Shown here piece by piece: positions 27,473 to 36,172 of a DNA stretch of 64,000 bases. The translations under genes and the position numbers were made by a program. Below the pieces are notes generated by a model. It ran no database searches. It was given only the letters and a program-made list of their open reading frames with translations, and was not told the DNA's origin. Within the stretch, counting starts at the first letter, position 1; each line of letters begins with the position of its first letter. The stretch is from Leptospira mtsangambouensis (GTDB lineage: Bacteria > Spirochaetota > Leptospiria > Leptospirales > Leptospiraceae): contig NZ_RQHK01000002.1 in the NCBI RefSeq assembly GCF_004770475.1, forward strand, positions 350,001-414,000, in the 5' to 3' direction.

Positions 27473-28995
27473 AATGATTTGAGAAAACTAATGATTTTGG
27501 TTCTAGATTCTTTTGGTAAAGCTTTGTAATTATTTTTACTTTGTTCCGCTTCGCCGCCATGCCAAAGAATTGCTTCCTGAATTCCTCTTGCTCTACCATC
27601 ATGTAACAAAAGTTCGTGGCCATTGACTCTTTCGATAAGGCCAAGCCCCCAAAGAGGAGTTGTCCTCCATTCATTACCTGTTGCTAAAAAATCGGATCTA
27701 GAATCACTGAGGCCATCTCCCATGTCATGCAAAAGTAAATCGGTGTATGGTCGTATTTCTTGGTTTGCAATTTCTGGGATAGAATGGTCTCCTGTTTTGA
27801 TTCTTGGAATATGACAAGAAGAACATCCAATTTGTATAAATAATTCTTTTCCCTTTCTAACATCTTCCGTTTTCCAACCGCGACGGCCTGGAACACTGAC
27901 TAAACTTGTATAGAAAGTCACACGCGCCAAACGATCACTGGAAATTTCTGGATTCGTTCCATTTCCAGTCGGACTGGCAGAACAAAGTGTTTGTCCTGTG
28001 GCACAATTTTCCGAAGGAAACACTGGAGTTGTGAGGCCAATATCACCGAGGAAAGCACTTGCATTTTGGTGGTTTAAGTTAGGTTGGTTCGCTTTCCATC
28101 CAAATCGCCCTAGGAATGATTTGGCTTGGGTTGTGTCCCAAACAAGATTGGGTCTTCCTGAAATTCCATCTCCGTTGGAATCGGAAACATCAGCAAACGA
28201 ACGTATGGTGGCTTCGGGAATGGCTTCTAAAAGTCCAAGTCCGGGAACCATTGGTGCAGTCCTTGGAGAAATAAAATAAGACCCTGATGGGTTACTCGTT
28301 GGGTGATAGGGTTGGCCAGGATTTGCGACATTGATTTGTGTCGCTCCACCTCCCACGTTCCAAGTGATCGTATAACTTGGCTTACGAAGTGAATACGTTT
28401 CTCCATCGGGAAAACTTCCAGGTTCTTCCGTATACGTAATGGTGACAGTCCCTTCTTTTGGAATTTGTGTTCCCGATCCAAACTCCAAAATTCCTTCTGT
28501 ATTCAATTGGGTTCCAAAATTGGTCATCGCAACGGGTCCACCTGTCGTAGGATTGGTACCGGCAATACTCAATCGAATCAGCATCGATGATAAACTAGTT
28601 CCATCAGCTGGTGGTCTTCCTCTTCCATCTTTGACATGACAACCTTGACAAGAACGATTGTTAAATACAGGTCCAAGTCCTGCAACAGAAGAGTTTCCGG
28701 AAGGAAGCCAAGTGCGATTGAAGTTGGCGTTTCCATCTTGGAAGTCGATGGATCTTTTGGAATCTGTGACATTGGCTGCTTCTAAATCAAAAGCTGACTC
28801 AGTAGAATCAAATGTTGTGGTGTCTCCACCACTGAACTGTTCGCAAGGATCGTTTAAAAGATCTCCAGTAGAACATTGAGGAGAAGATATAAGTGCGGCA
28901 AGTATAAGAGCGTTGGTTTCATCATCATTTGATTTTTTTTTACAAGAAAAAATCAGGATGATACTTGTCAGTAGGATAAGGTGTTTTGATTTCAT
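27469..28995 (-). CDS. DUF1111 di-heme oxidoreductase lipoprotein 1
   Basis: A 508-residue lipoprotein (leader ending IILIFSCKKK, Cys at 18) of the DUF1111 family, distantly related to MauG and bacterial cytochrome c peroxidases. Two heme c sites are visible: FNNRSCQGCHVKDGRG (C116, C119, H120) and FIQIGCSSCHIPRIKTGD near residue 390. Conserved C-terminal blocks are IRPYTDLLLHDMGDGLSD and AILWHGGEAEQSKNNY. Its reaction is unknown; roles in ferric/ferrous redox or modification of a partner protein fit the context. It sits between two imelysin genes, 14 bases after the first and overlapping the second by four. Confidence 0.9.
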   Translation of the reverse strand: MKSKHLILLTSIILIFSCKKKSNDDETNALILAALISSPQCSTGDLLNDPCEQFSGGDTTTFDSTESAFDLEAANVTDSKRSIDFQDGNANFNRTWLPSGNSSVAGLGPVFNNRSCQGCHVKDGRGRPPADGTSLSSMLIRLSIAGTNPTTGGPVAMTNFGTQLNTEGILEFGSGTQIPKEGTVTITYTEEPGSFPDGETYSLRKPSYTITWNVGGGATQINVANPGQPYHPTSNPSGSYFISPRTAPMVPGLGLLEAIPEATIRSFADVSDSNGDGISGRPNLVWDTTQAKSFLGRFGWKANQPNLNHQNASAFLGDIGLTTPVFPSENCATGQTLCSASPTGNGTNPEISSDRLARVTFYTSLVSVPGRRGWKTEDVRKGKELFIQIGCSSCHIPRIKTGDHSIPEIANQEIRPYTDLLLHDMGDGLSDSRSDFLATGNEWRTTPLWGLGLIERVNGHELLLHDGRARGIQEAILWHGGEAEQSKNNYKALPKESRTKIISFLKSL

Positions 28996-29009
28996 TTTTA
29001 TATTTTTGT

Positions 29010-30302
29010 TTATTCGAGGACTAATCCATCATCTCCAATGGAGACTCCGTAGCTTGCAGCTGCTCTTTGCATTGCTTTTGCAATTTCCTGGACTGCTGGT
29101 TGGATTTGATAGCGAAAGATGTTGTAGTCTGCATTTTCAGTTGCTGAACCAGATACATTGACTGTAGCAATCATACGATCAAAACGACTGGAAATGATGG
29201 AACTATTGCAAGCTTGGTTAAGGGAAACATCTTCAGTGAATTCATTCAAACAAAATAGTTCAGCTGTACCAATTCGTTCGTTAATATAGCTTGTTTCTTT
29301 TCCAAGTAGATTTTTTAGTCCATATCCTGTGATGGTCTTTGATCCAGTATAGGTTCCGTTAAAAAGATTATCGAGACCCTTCGCATCGTAGTAAAAGTCG
29401 GCTTTTGTATTGTCTGAAAAACATGAGTGTTCTTCTTCCTGCTCTCCGCCGAATACACCCGTCATTCTTTCTCCACCCCATTCTCCACCAGCAAATTTTG
29501 CAATGCCTCGTAGAACATTTTCAAAAGAATTTGCGCCTGATTTGAATTTTGTGACATAGGCGTTCGAGACGCTAGGATCCCAGGCATTTTTCAACTGGAG
29601 AAGTTGCGCTTCCATAATTTCCGTGGCAAACAAAAGATAGGCTGATCGTTTTGCCGCTGCATTTCCTGCTCCATTGGCAGTTGTGAAGTTGGTTTGGGTG
29701 ATGGTATTTCCTGGAGTGAAGTTATTTGCTGCATCCGCACCCCATAACAGATATTCAATGGCATGCCAACCTACAGAAATATTTTTTGCTGTATCTCCAT
29801 CAGGACAGTTCCCACCAGAACAATCTCCTTCATTTGCGTCGATTAATCCTTGTTTAGTGATAGTTCCGGCTAAAACTACAGTATCGATATAACCTTCATC
29901 CAAAGGCCAAGCATTCATGAGTGGCTCTAGTTCCAGCCCTCCGGTAAGACTAGGGTTATCAATTGGACCTTGGCTAAAACGGAAGATCTCCGTTTGTAAG
30001 TAACTCCGTCTTGCCTTTCTCCAAAGTGTTTTTAGTTCATTGAGTTCACTAAGAGTAGGGGAGGCTTTTGCTGTGAAAGTTGTCACTTTTTGCCTTAGTG
30101 CCACTACATCTGTATATGCATCACTGTAGTTTTGAAATGCGATTTGCGAGTAGGTTTCTAGGAAGGCTGATTGGCTCGGTGAACTGCCTGCAAGTGCTAG
30201 AGCAGCCAGAATGCCGGCTTCCGAATTTTCGGATTCAGGAGTACAATAATTTAGCACAAGGCCAAGTGAAAGTACGAATGTAAGATTTCGCATCGACGTC
30301 AT
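29010..30302 (-). CDS. Imelysin-family (peptidase M75) lipoprotein 2, first gene of iron operon
   Basis: A 430-residue lipoprotein with leader SLGLVLNYCTPES (Cys at 20). It keeps the canonical imelysin motif GWHAIEYLLWG (GxHxxE, residues 178-183). A short insert with two Cys (CSGGNC) lies just before the motif. A C-terminal region with LLGKETSYINERIG and a Cys-containing FCLNEF segment follows. The start at 30302 is chosen because AAGGAG lies 11 bases upstream; ATG at 30293 is less well placed. A Fur-like palindrome sits 21 bases upstream. Predicted to bind iron or an iron complex in the periplasm or at the cell surface. Confidence 0.88.
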   Translation of the reverse strand: MTSMRNLTFVLSLGLVLNYCTPESENSEAGILAALALAGSSPSQSAFLETYSQIAFQNYSDAYTDVVALRQKVTTFTAKASPTLSELNELKTLWRKARRSYLQTEIFRFSQGPIDNPSLTGGLELEPLMNAWPLDEGYIDTVVLAGTITKQGLIDANEGDCSGGNCPDGDTAKNISVGWHAIEYLLWGADAANNFTPGNTITQTNFTTANGAGNAAAKRSAYLLFATEIMEAQLLQLKNAWDPSVSNAYVTKFKSGANSFENVLRGIAKFAGGEWGGERMTGVFGGEQEEEHSCFSDNTKADFYYDAKGLDNLFNGTYTGSKTITGYGLKNLLGKETSYINERIGTAELFCLNEFTEDVSLNQACNSSIISSRFDRMIATVNVSGSATENADYNIFRYQIQPAVQEIAKAMQRAAASYGVSIGDDGLVLE

Positions 30303-30322
30303 TAAGGGTATATCTCCTTGCG

Positions 30323-30341
30323 AATGAGATTAGTTCTCATT
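30323..30341. promoter_or_regulatory. Fur-type operator (perfect 19-bp palindrome)
   Basis: AATGAGA-TTAGT-TCTCATT is a perfect 7-5-7 inverted repeat. Its outer arms match the classical Fur box (AATGA...TCATT) and its core resembles the 7-1-7 Fur site TGAGAAT-N-ATTCTCA. It lies between the ribosome binding site of the first imelysin gene and its upstream region, where a repressor would block transcription of the whole five-gene operon. It may also influence the divergent gene at 30561. Confidence 0.72.
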
Positions 30342-30483
30342 GTCATTTAAACAACGTTCGTAAAGCCAGTGTCGAGAGCAAACGGTTTTATTTTTATCTT
30401 GGGTTGATATTTATCAGAGTAATAACTTCTGATCAGTTGATGAACTTTGTTCAAAAAATCTCAATGGTTCGGAAATAAATTAT

Positions 30484-30512
30484 TTGACACTTGTTCAAAA
30501 AGCCTTAATTAT
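30484..30512 (+). promoter_or_regulatory. Candidate sigma-70 promoter of the SGNH hydrolase gene
   Basis: TTGACA (30484-30489) followed after 17 bases by AATTAT (30507-30512), 49 bases upstream of the ATG. The -35 box is perfect and the -10 box has four of six matches. Three near-identical TTGTTCAAAAA or TTGTTTAAAA words start at 30447, 30491 and 30520 and could be regulator sites. Confidence 0.45.
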
Positions 30513-30560
30513 GTGGCAATTGTTTAAAATATGTTAAAAATGTTCCGATTGGGAGGAAAT

Positions 30561-31826
30561 ATGAACACAAATAGAATTCTAGGATTGGCATTGTCCTTGG
30601 TTTTCGCAGGATCTCTCTCTGCGCAGACACAAAGCCAAATGTTCCAACGTGTAGGAGTCGTAGGGGATTCCCTGAGCCAAGGTTTCTTCGGTGTCACCGT
30701 AGAGAAAAAAACACAAGATTGGGCTTATCCAGTCCTTGTGAGCAAACAAGCAGGTGCTTCCGTTTCTTACAATGTTTTGAAAGGACCCTTCGTTAACTTA
30801 GAAGATGTTCTGAAGTGGGACTGCGGTATTTTCTGTATTGCAGAAAGTATCATTGGGGGAAATGGCTCCACAGTTTCTTTGCCAACACATGCAGGGATTA
30901 CAGGAGCAGAATACACTAGTCTCTTAAAAACTTCCGGTAAATGTGAAGACATCACTGCGACCAAACAAGAAAAAGAATGGTACTGGGCAAAGTGGTATTG
31001 GTATACATACCGTTGGGTGACAGTAGCAGATTGTCAAGAACCAGACAAGTTTCACAGGTTTGGTCTTCGTGATGCAGGAACACAAGCCCAAGTAATGGAA
31101 AAAGTAAAACCTACTTTCCTATTTGGATCTGCTGGCGCTAACCATGTTCTTTGTACTGCACTTCATACATCCACTGATTGTTTGGATGAAACTAGATTCA
31201 AAAGAGATATCCGTGAATTTTTCCGCAGAATGTCTGCTATGGGAAGTTTACAAGGTGGGGTTCTCTTTACTGTTCCAAACGTAACTGCTATTGCATTTTT
31301 GGAAAACTACAAAGATCCAAATGGACGTGCTAACTATACAGGACTCAAAGCATTCTTTAGAAACTCTGTATCTGATCCAAACCAAGTATTGGATGCAAAT
31401 GAGATCTCAACAATTTCTACCTTCCTCAATATGTTGAACAATGAAATCAAAGCACAAGCTGCAACAATGCGATTTGCTGTTGCTGATTTGCGTGTGATTT
31501 TTGACGATTTAAAAGAAAACGGAAGACCGATTCGTAGTGAATCTGGTTGGTCTCCAGGAAATGCAAGAGCAAATTGGCCACTTCCTAACCAACCTGGTGT
31601 TTTCGGTTTAGATGGTGTTCACCCAAATATGTATGGACATTCACTATTTGCTAACGAGTTGATCAAAGCAATTAACACTCGTTACGGATACTCAATCCCA
31701 CAAGTAAGTGAATACACTGCATGGTATTATGACTCACTCAACAGAAACCCAGTGGACTTGAAAAAATTCCTGACAGAAAATATCTTTGGTCAGGCAATTT
31801 CTTGGGTAATTTCAATCTTTACATAA
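30561..31826 (+). CDS. Exported SGNH/GDSL-type hydrolase
   Basis: A 421-residue exported protein: signal peptide [20 protein letters not shown] ending SAQ. SGNH hydrolase blocks are present: [14 protein letters not shown] (nucleophile Ser), a Gly-containing region, [11 protein letters not shown] (Asn) and [15 protein letters not shown] (Asp and His). It should cleave an ester, perhaps lipid or carbohydrate acetyl. The protein is longer than a minimal GDSL enzyme, with a Trp-rich insert ([14 protein letters not shown]) and two Cys pairs. The start is fixed by GGGAGGAA five bases before the ATG. The next gene follows after 11 bases and is probably cotranscribed, with a shared terminator beyond it. 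Confidence 0.86.
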   Translation: MNTNRILGLALSLVFAGSLSAQTQSQMFQRVGVVGDSLSQGFFGVTVEKKTQDWAYPVLVSKQAGASVSYNVLKGPFVNLEDVLKWDCGIFCIAESIIGGNGSTVSLPTHAGITGAEYTSLLKTSGKCEDITATKQEKEWYWAKWYWYTYRWVTVADCQEPDKFHRFGLRDAGTQAQVMEKVKPTFLFGSAGANHVLCTALHTSTDCLDETRFKRDIREFFRRMSAMGSLQGGVLFTVPNVTAIAFLENYKDPNGRANYTGLKAFFRNSVSDPNQVLDANEISTISTFLNMLNNEIKAQAATMRFAVADLRVIFDDLKENGRPIRSESGWSPGNARANWPLPNQPGVFGLDGVHPNMYGHSLFANELIKAINTRYGYSIPQVSEYTAWYYDSLNRNPVDLKKFLTENIFGQAISWVISIFT

Positions 31827-31837
31827 GAGGTTAAACG

Positions 31838-32515
31838 ATGAGTAAACGGTTTATAGGTATCATTTCGGTTTGTGGATTTCTTTTGGTAGTGTTTGCTTTT
31901 GTAGTTTGGAAATTTTCAGCTCATAAAACAAACAAACAAGTAGAGGTCACCGATTCCGATTTCGGAAATTCGGAAAGTCACGCCAAGTCGTTGTTTGACG
32001 ATCCGGAGTTTGCCGACGCTCCCAATCCAGAAGAATTGGAATTGGCACAGGCTGAGGTACTTTGGCCGTTTGCTTTGGAGAAAAAACCAAATCGTAAAGA
32101 AGAGATCAAAGAAGAATGGAGGGATTTTGCGGCCAAATATCCAAAAAATTTCTACATTCCTCGTGAAATCAGATCACGAATGACTGAGTCGGAAGAGAAG
32201 GAACATTTGGAAATGTTAGATTCATTCACAGCAATGGATGCGAGTATTTCAGCTTCCATTTCCAAAGAAAAATGGTCCGAGAAACCATCAACAGAAGAAC
32301 CGGGTGCTACGGAAAGACCTTCCGCCAAAACTCAAAAAGCTTATTTCGATTTTAAGATCAACGAATTGGAATCCAGAATCCAAATGGTTGAGTATTGGAT
32401 GGAAAACAAACATCCTTCTGGTGATGTGAAAGTTTCTGCTGAGAATGATTTAAAACTTTGGAAGAAAGAACTCACAAATCTGAAAGAGGTGAGAAGCCAA
32501 GTTCCGAACTCATAA
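31838..32515 (+). CDS. Membrane-anchored helical protein, partner of the SGNH hydrolase
   Basis: A 225-residue protein with a single N-terminal membrane anchor (residues 5-25), an acidic spacer and a mostly helical, charged C-terminal part (DFAAKYPKNFYIPREIRSRM, INELESRIQMVEYWMENKH, LKLWKKELTNLKEVRSQVP). AAGAGG is the ribosome binding site. It is in the same transcript as the upstream SGNH hydrolase. The layout recalls secreted lipases with a membrane-bound steric foldase (Lif), but no Lif signature was found, so the link is only by context. Confidence 0.72.
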   Translation: MSKRFIGIISVCGFLLVVFAFVVWKFSAHKTNKQVEVTDSDFGNSESHAKSLFDDPEFADAPNPEELELAQAEVLWPFALEKKPNRKEEIKEEWRDFAAKYPKNFYIPREIRSRMTESEEKEHLEMLDSFTAMDASISASISKEKWSEKPSTEEPGATERPSAKTQKAYFDFKINELESRIQMVEYWMENKHPSGDVKVSAENDLKLWKKELTNLKEVRSQVPNS

Positions 32516-32542
32516 ATCTCTCTCCTATCCAAAATGAATTCT

Positions 32543-32573
32543 AAAAAGAGGACAGACCGTCCTCTTTTTTTTT
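32543..32573 (+). terminator. Rho-independent terminator
   Basis: Arms AAAAAGAGGAC (32543-32553) and GTCCTCTTTTT (32559-32569) pair perfectly around loop AGACC, followed by further T residues. It closes the SGNH hydrolase/partner operon. Confidence 0.88.
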
Positions 32574-32691
32574 ATCCTCACCCTTCGAAGTGAAATTTCT
32601 CTCTGTGCTTGACAGGAACGACGTTCAAAAAATAGATGAATTTGAGACTCGGTATCAGTACTTGGTCAACCCTCCCAGGAGAACAGATTCT

Positions 32692-34521
32692 ATGAACAAA
32701 AACAGAAATTTCCTCAGATCCATCTTGTTTGTTTGTCTCAGCTTAACTTTGGTAACTCAGTGCAAATCGAAAGAGGCTGACCAAAGTGCTCTTGCTTTAC
32801 TTGGTTTTAGCCTAAACCTTGCCACAATTTCAGGGACTCTTACCGATGGGGCCGGGATTCCCATTCCCAATGCAAGTTTGGAGATTGCCTCTTCGACAAA
32901 TCTTCGTGGTTCTTCTTCACGTTCTCTTGCGAGTACTTCGGATACGGGAGGTTGGCAACTATCATTAGGCTCCGGTACCTATGAGATTTTAGTAAAGGAT
33001 TCTAGTGGGAAACTACTGGGATCGTTTAAGATTTCTTCTAGCGAAAACTTAGAACCTTCCATTGAAGATGTCTCTCACTTGACAGAGAAAATTTTTCTAG
33101 TAGCTCTTGCCAACGAACGCCAAGTCGGATCGAAATTTGAAATCCTTTCTCCGAAAGATGGAAGTATTGTCAAAACTTATGATCTAACTTTGAATTTAAA
33201 AACTTCTGATTCTCTTGTTTGCCAAGTTTTACAAAATAAAACAGAAAAGAATAGTTTCAATGTTGGTAAAGGGGAGGTCACTTCTTCTCTTTCCATCAAA
33301 CCAGTACTTGGTGCAAACAAAATTCAAATCCATTGTACAAACGAAAATGGAGTATCTGCTAAAAAAACAATTCTAACATATTTTGGAAATAGAATTGCGG
33401 CTGGAGGGTCTCACTCTGGTTATGTGGTGAATGGAAACCTATACACCTGGGGTAGAAATAATTTTGGACAATTAGGAACCGGAACCTCTACTGGTGATCT
33501 TACCAATCCGACTATCACGAAACTTTCGACTATTTCTAGTGTCGCTTCCATCGGATTCAATCAAAACAATTCTCTCGCTATCACGGAAGACGGATCTGTT
33601 TGGACTTGGGGAGCCAATAGCAGTGGCCAATTGGGTATGGGAAATACTGGAGACTTACAGGCAGCAGCGGCAGATGCAGGACCAAGAAATCCTCCAAGAA
33701 AAGTTCCTGGAATTACCAATGCAGTAATGGGTGTTTATGGTTACGACCATGCAGTAGTCTTAAAGTCAGATGGAACGGTTGTTAGTTTTGGATTGAACTC
33801 TGTTGGTCAATTAGGTAATGGAGCCGGCGGAACTGGAACATATTCTGCAAATCCAGTTACTGTGATAGGACTTCCTAACGATGTGATCCAAATCATCGCA
33901 GGTGCAGAACATTCTGCAGCCTTAACAAAGTCAGGTGACGTATATGTTTGGGGTAGAGACCAGTATGGGAATTTAGGAGATGGAGTGGTCGGCACATCAA
34001 CAGAAGTAAACTCAACTCCTAAAAAAGTCTCTTCCTTATCGGGGATTGTTCATATTGCTAATGGTAGAGACCATATCCTCGCACTGAAAACTGATGGGAC
34101 TGTTTATTCTTGGGGACTTGCTGCGAGTGGTCAATTAGGTATTGGTGGGACTGGATCTCCTGCACCAGTTCCAACCCCAACACTTGTGACAGGGCTTTAC
34201 AATGTGGTTTCTGTATGGGCAAACGGAACTCAAAGTTTTGCCATCCTAGGTGACGGAACGGTAAAAGGTTGGGGAGCCAATTCCAGTGGAAATTTAGGAA
34301 CAGGTCTTACCACTCCGGCAAAGTTGTATACCCCGGGAGACATTGTTGTTGGTGTTAGGGACATCCAATACTTTGGATGTGGAGCACTTCATAATTTTGC
34401 AATTTTAAAGTCAGGATCTTTGTATGGTTGGGGTTGGAACTTTAAAGGTTCCATCGGTCGTGCAGACCTCCAAGAAACTTGGGCAGCCACAACACCAATT
34501 TTTCTTACCATTCCCGACTAA
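32692..34521 (+). CDS. RCC1-repeat lipoprotein
   Basis: A 609-residue lipoprotein: leader ends LTLVTQCKSKE. Residues about 45-120 resemble a carboxypeptidase regulatory-like beta-sandwich (ISGTLTDGAGIPIPNASLEI). From about 245 onward there are about seven RCC1-type repeats (YTWGRNNFGQLGTGT, WTWGANSSGQLGMGN, VSFGLNSVGQLGNGA, YVWGRDQYGNLGDG, YSWGLAASGQLGIGG, KGWGANSSGNLGTG, YGWGWNFKGSIGR), predicted to close a seven-bladed propeller. It is probably surface-exposed and protein-binding. AGGAGA nine bases before the ATG fixes the start. It is followed closely by the DUF1111 gene. Confidence 0.88.
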   Translation: MNKNRNFLRSILFVCLSLTLVTQCKSKEADQSALALLGFSLNLATISGTLTDGAGIPIPNASLEIASSTNLRGSSSRSLASTSDTGGWQLSLGSGTYEILVKDSSGKLLGSFKISSSENLEPSIEDVSHLTEKIFLVALANERQVGSKFEILSPKDGSIVKTYDLTLNLKTSDSLVCQVLQNKTEKNSFNVGKGEVTSSLSIKPVLGANKIQIHCTNENGVSAKKTILTYFGNRIAAGGSHSGYVVNGNLYTWGRNNFGQLGTGTSTGDLTNPTITKLSTISSVASIGFNQNNSLAITEDGSVWTWGANSSGQLGMGNTGDLQAAAADAGPRNPPRKVPGITNAVMGVYGYDHAVVLKSDGTVVSFGLNSVGQLGNGAGGTGTYSANPVTVIGLPNDVIQIIAGAEHSAALTKSGDVYVWGRDQYGNLGDGVVGTSTEVNSTPKKVSSLSGIVHIANGRDHILALKTDGTVYSWGLAASGQLGIGGTGSPAPVPTPTLVTGLYNVVSVWANGTQSFAILGDGTVKGWGANSSGNLGTGLTTPAKLYTPGDIVVGVRDIQYFGCGALHNFAILKSGSLYGWGWNFKGSIGRADLQETWAATTPIFLTIPD

Positions 34522-34547
34522 TTGATGTTTGATTCCTTTTGTTACAA

Positions 34548-36062
34548 ATGAATAAATTTTTAATTCTCTCCTTTCTATCATTCTCTTTTTATTTTGGGTG
34601 TGCATTTGTAGAAACGAATACATGTCCTACGGGAGTAGGTTTATCTGACTTTGTTAGTCCTTCATCTGTTATGGGATGTGAGAAAGAAAAAAAGTTATGT
34701 GAAGATGGTTCTTGTTTGGCCTTACTTGGGTTGGTCCAAACCAATCGAAACTCCTGGGATTATGAAGAAGGAGAGGAATTTTCGGGTGGAAAGGCAATGA
34801 CAAGTTTTGTGACGGATGCACGTGCCTTTCTTCAGTTCGGAAAAAATTCACCACTAAGTACAATCTCCGAATTTACTGTGGGCCAAGCCGTATTTGAAGT
34901 TCCATGGACTGCTGGTTTTTCTGCAAGCCTGCCTGATCGGGATGGGCTTGGACCTTTTTTTCATACCAATTCTTGTTTGGGATGCCATGTTGGAAACGGA
35001 AGAGCAGTGGAAGATGATGGAGATCCTTTGGTTTTCACCTTGGTAAGATTAGGTGTCGGCGCAAAAGGAAATGATCCTGAGCCAGTTTATGGAACGCAGT
35101 TCCAACCCAATGCTGTTGCCGGTGTGACTCCCGAAGGAACTGCCCATTTTGAATATGATACCATTCATGGGACATACCAGGACGGAAGTTCTTATTCTCT
35201 TCGAAAACCAAATTTGGTATTTAGTGGACTTGGTTATGGTCCATTTCATCCAAATCACAAAACATCTGTTCGGTTGACACAACAAGTCATTGGTCTTGGC
35301 CTTTTGGAGTCGGTTCCAGAGGAAAATATCCTTAGCCGTTCTGATCCACTGGATTTAGATGGAGATGGAATTTCCGGAAGACCCAATTGGATTTGGGATC
35401 TTTCTGGAAGTGGAAAGTCTCTTGGAAGGTTTGGATGGAAAGCAAATGCTCCTAGCCTCAAACGCCAAAATTCAGCTGCCTTTTCTGGTGATATTGGAAT
35501 CACAAGTCCCATGTTAGGTTCTGAAAATTGTTCTTCTACACAGACCTCATGTGCCAGCGCAATAGGCGGAGGTAACCCAGAGGTTTCCGAAGATAAAATC
35601 ATCGCCATTACTAAATATATGCAATTAGTTGCTGTACCTGTCCGTCGTAACCCAAATACAGCGACAATTTTAAATGGTAAAAAACATTTTTTCCTCGCAG
35701 GATGTAACAAATGTCATACGGAAAAGTTGGTAACGGGAAATCAAACTCCGTTTGCCCAACTTTCCAACCAAACGATTCGTCCCTATACAGACCTTCTTTT
35801 GCATGATATGGGTGAGGCTTTAAGCGATGGAAAATCAGATGGTGAAGCAACTGAAACGGAGTGGAGAACAGCTCCACTTTGGGGGATCGGGCTTTTTGGA
35901 ACGGTAAACGGAAGGGCACGTTATTTACATGACGGGAGAGCAAAAACTTTGGATGAAGCGATCCTTTGGCATGGTGGGGAAGCAGAAAAAAGCAAAAATT
36001 ATTTTTTAGCTCTGAATGTATCGGAACGTGCTAGTATGATTCGATTTTTGTTATCATTATAA
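34548..36062 (+). CDS. DUF1111 di-heme oxidoreductase lipoprotein 2
   Basis: A 504-residue lipoprotein (leader SFSFYFGCAFVE) paralogous to the protein encoded at 27469-28995. Heme c sites: FFHTNSCLGCHVGNGRA (C143, C146, H147) and FFLAGCNKCHTEKLVTGN. The C-terminal blocks IRPYTDLLLHDMGEALSD and AILWHGGEAEKSKNYF closely match the paralogue. Unlike that copy it has no imelysin or receptor genes beside it, and no Fur-like box was seen upstream. It follows the RCC1 lipoprotein by 26 bases and may share its transcript. ATG at 34548 was preferred to a TTG nine bases earlier. Confidence 0.88.
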   Translation: MNKFLILSFLSFSFYFGCAFVETNTCPTGVGLSDFVSPSSVMGCEKEKKLCEDGSCLALLGLVQTNRNSWDYEEGEEFSGGKAMTSFVTDARAFLQFGKNSPLSTISEFTVGQAVFEVPWTAGFSASLPDRDGLGPFFHTNSCLGCHVGNGRAVEDDGDPLVFTLVRLGVGAKGNDPEPVYGTQFQPNAVAGVTPEGTAHFEYDTIHGTYQDGSSYSLRKPNLVFSGLGYGPFHPNHKTSVRLTQQVIGLGLLESVPEENILSRSDPLDLDGDGISGRPNWIWDLSGSGKSLGRFGWKANAPSLKRQNSAAFSGDIGITSPMLGSENCSSTQTSCASAIGGGNPEVSEDKIIAITKYMQLVAVPVRRNPNTATILNGKKHFFLAGCNKCHTEKLVTGNQTPFAQLSNQTIRPYTDLLLHDMGEALSDGKSDGEATETEWRTAPLWGIGLFGTVNGRARYLHDGRAKTLDEAILWHGGEAEKSKNYFLALNVSERASMIRFLLSL

Positions 36063-36172
36063 AACGAACCCAAGGATTAAAGAGAAAAAGAAAAGTGTGA
36101 ACCTTAAAATTTACACTTTTCTGTTGAATTAACACTTGAAGGTTAGGTTTTCCATTTCTAAATTTGTCTGGC

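Noticed and set aside
32616..32626. GAAC-GAC-GTTC palindrome, considered as a LexA-type SOS box
   Set aside because: Gram-positive LexA sites have a four-base spacer and the Leptospira SOS box I recall is TTTG-N5-CAAA; the spacer here is three bases and the downstream gene is an RCC1 lipoprotein.
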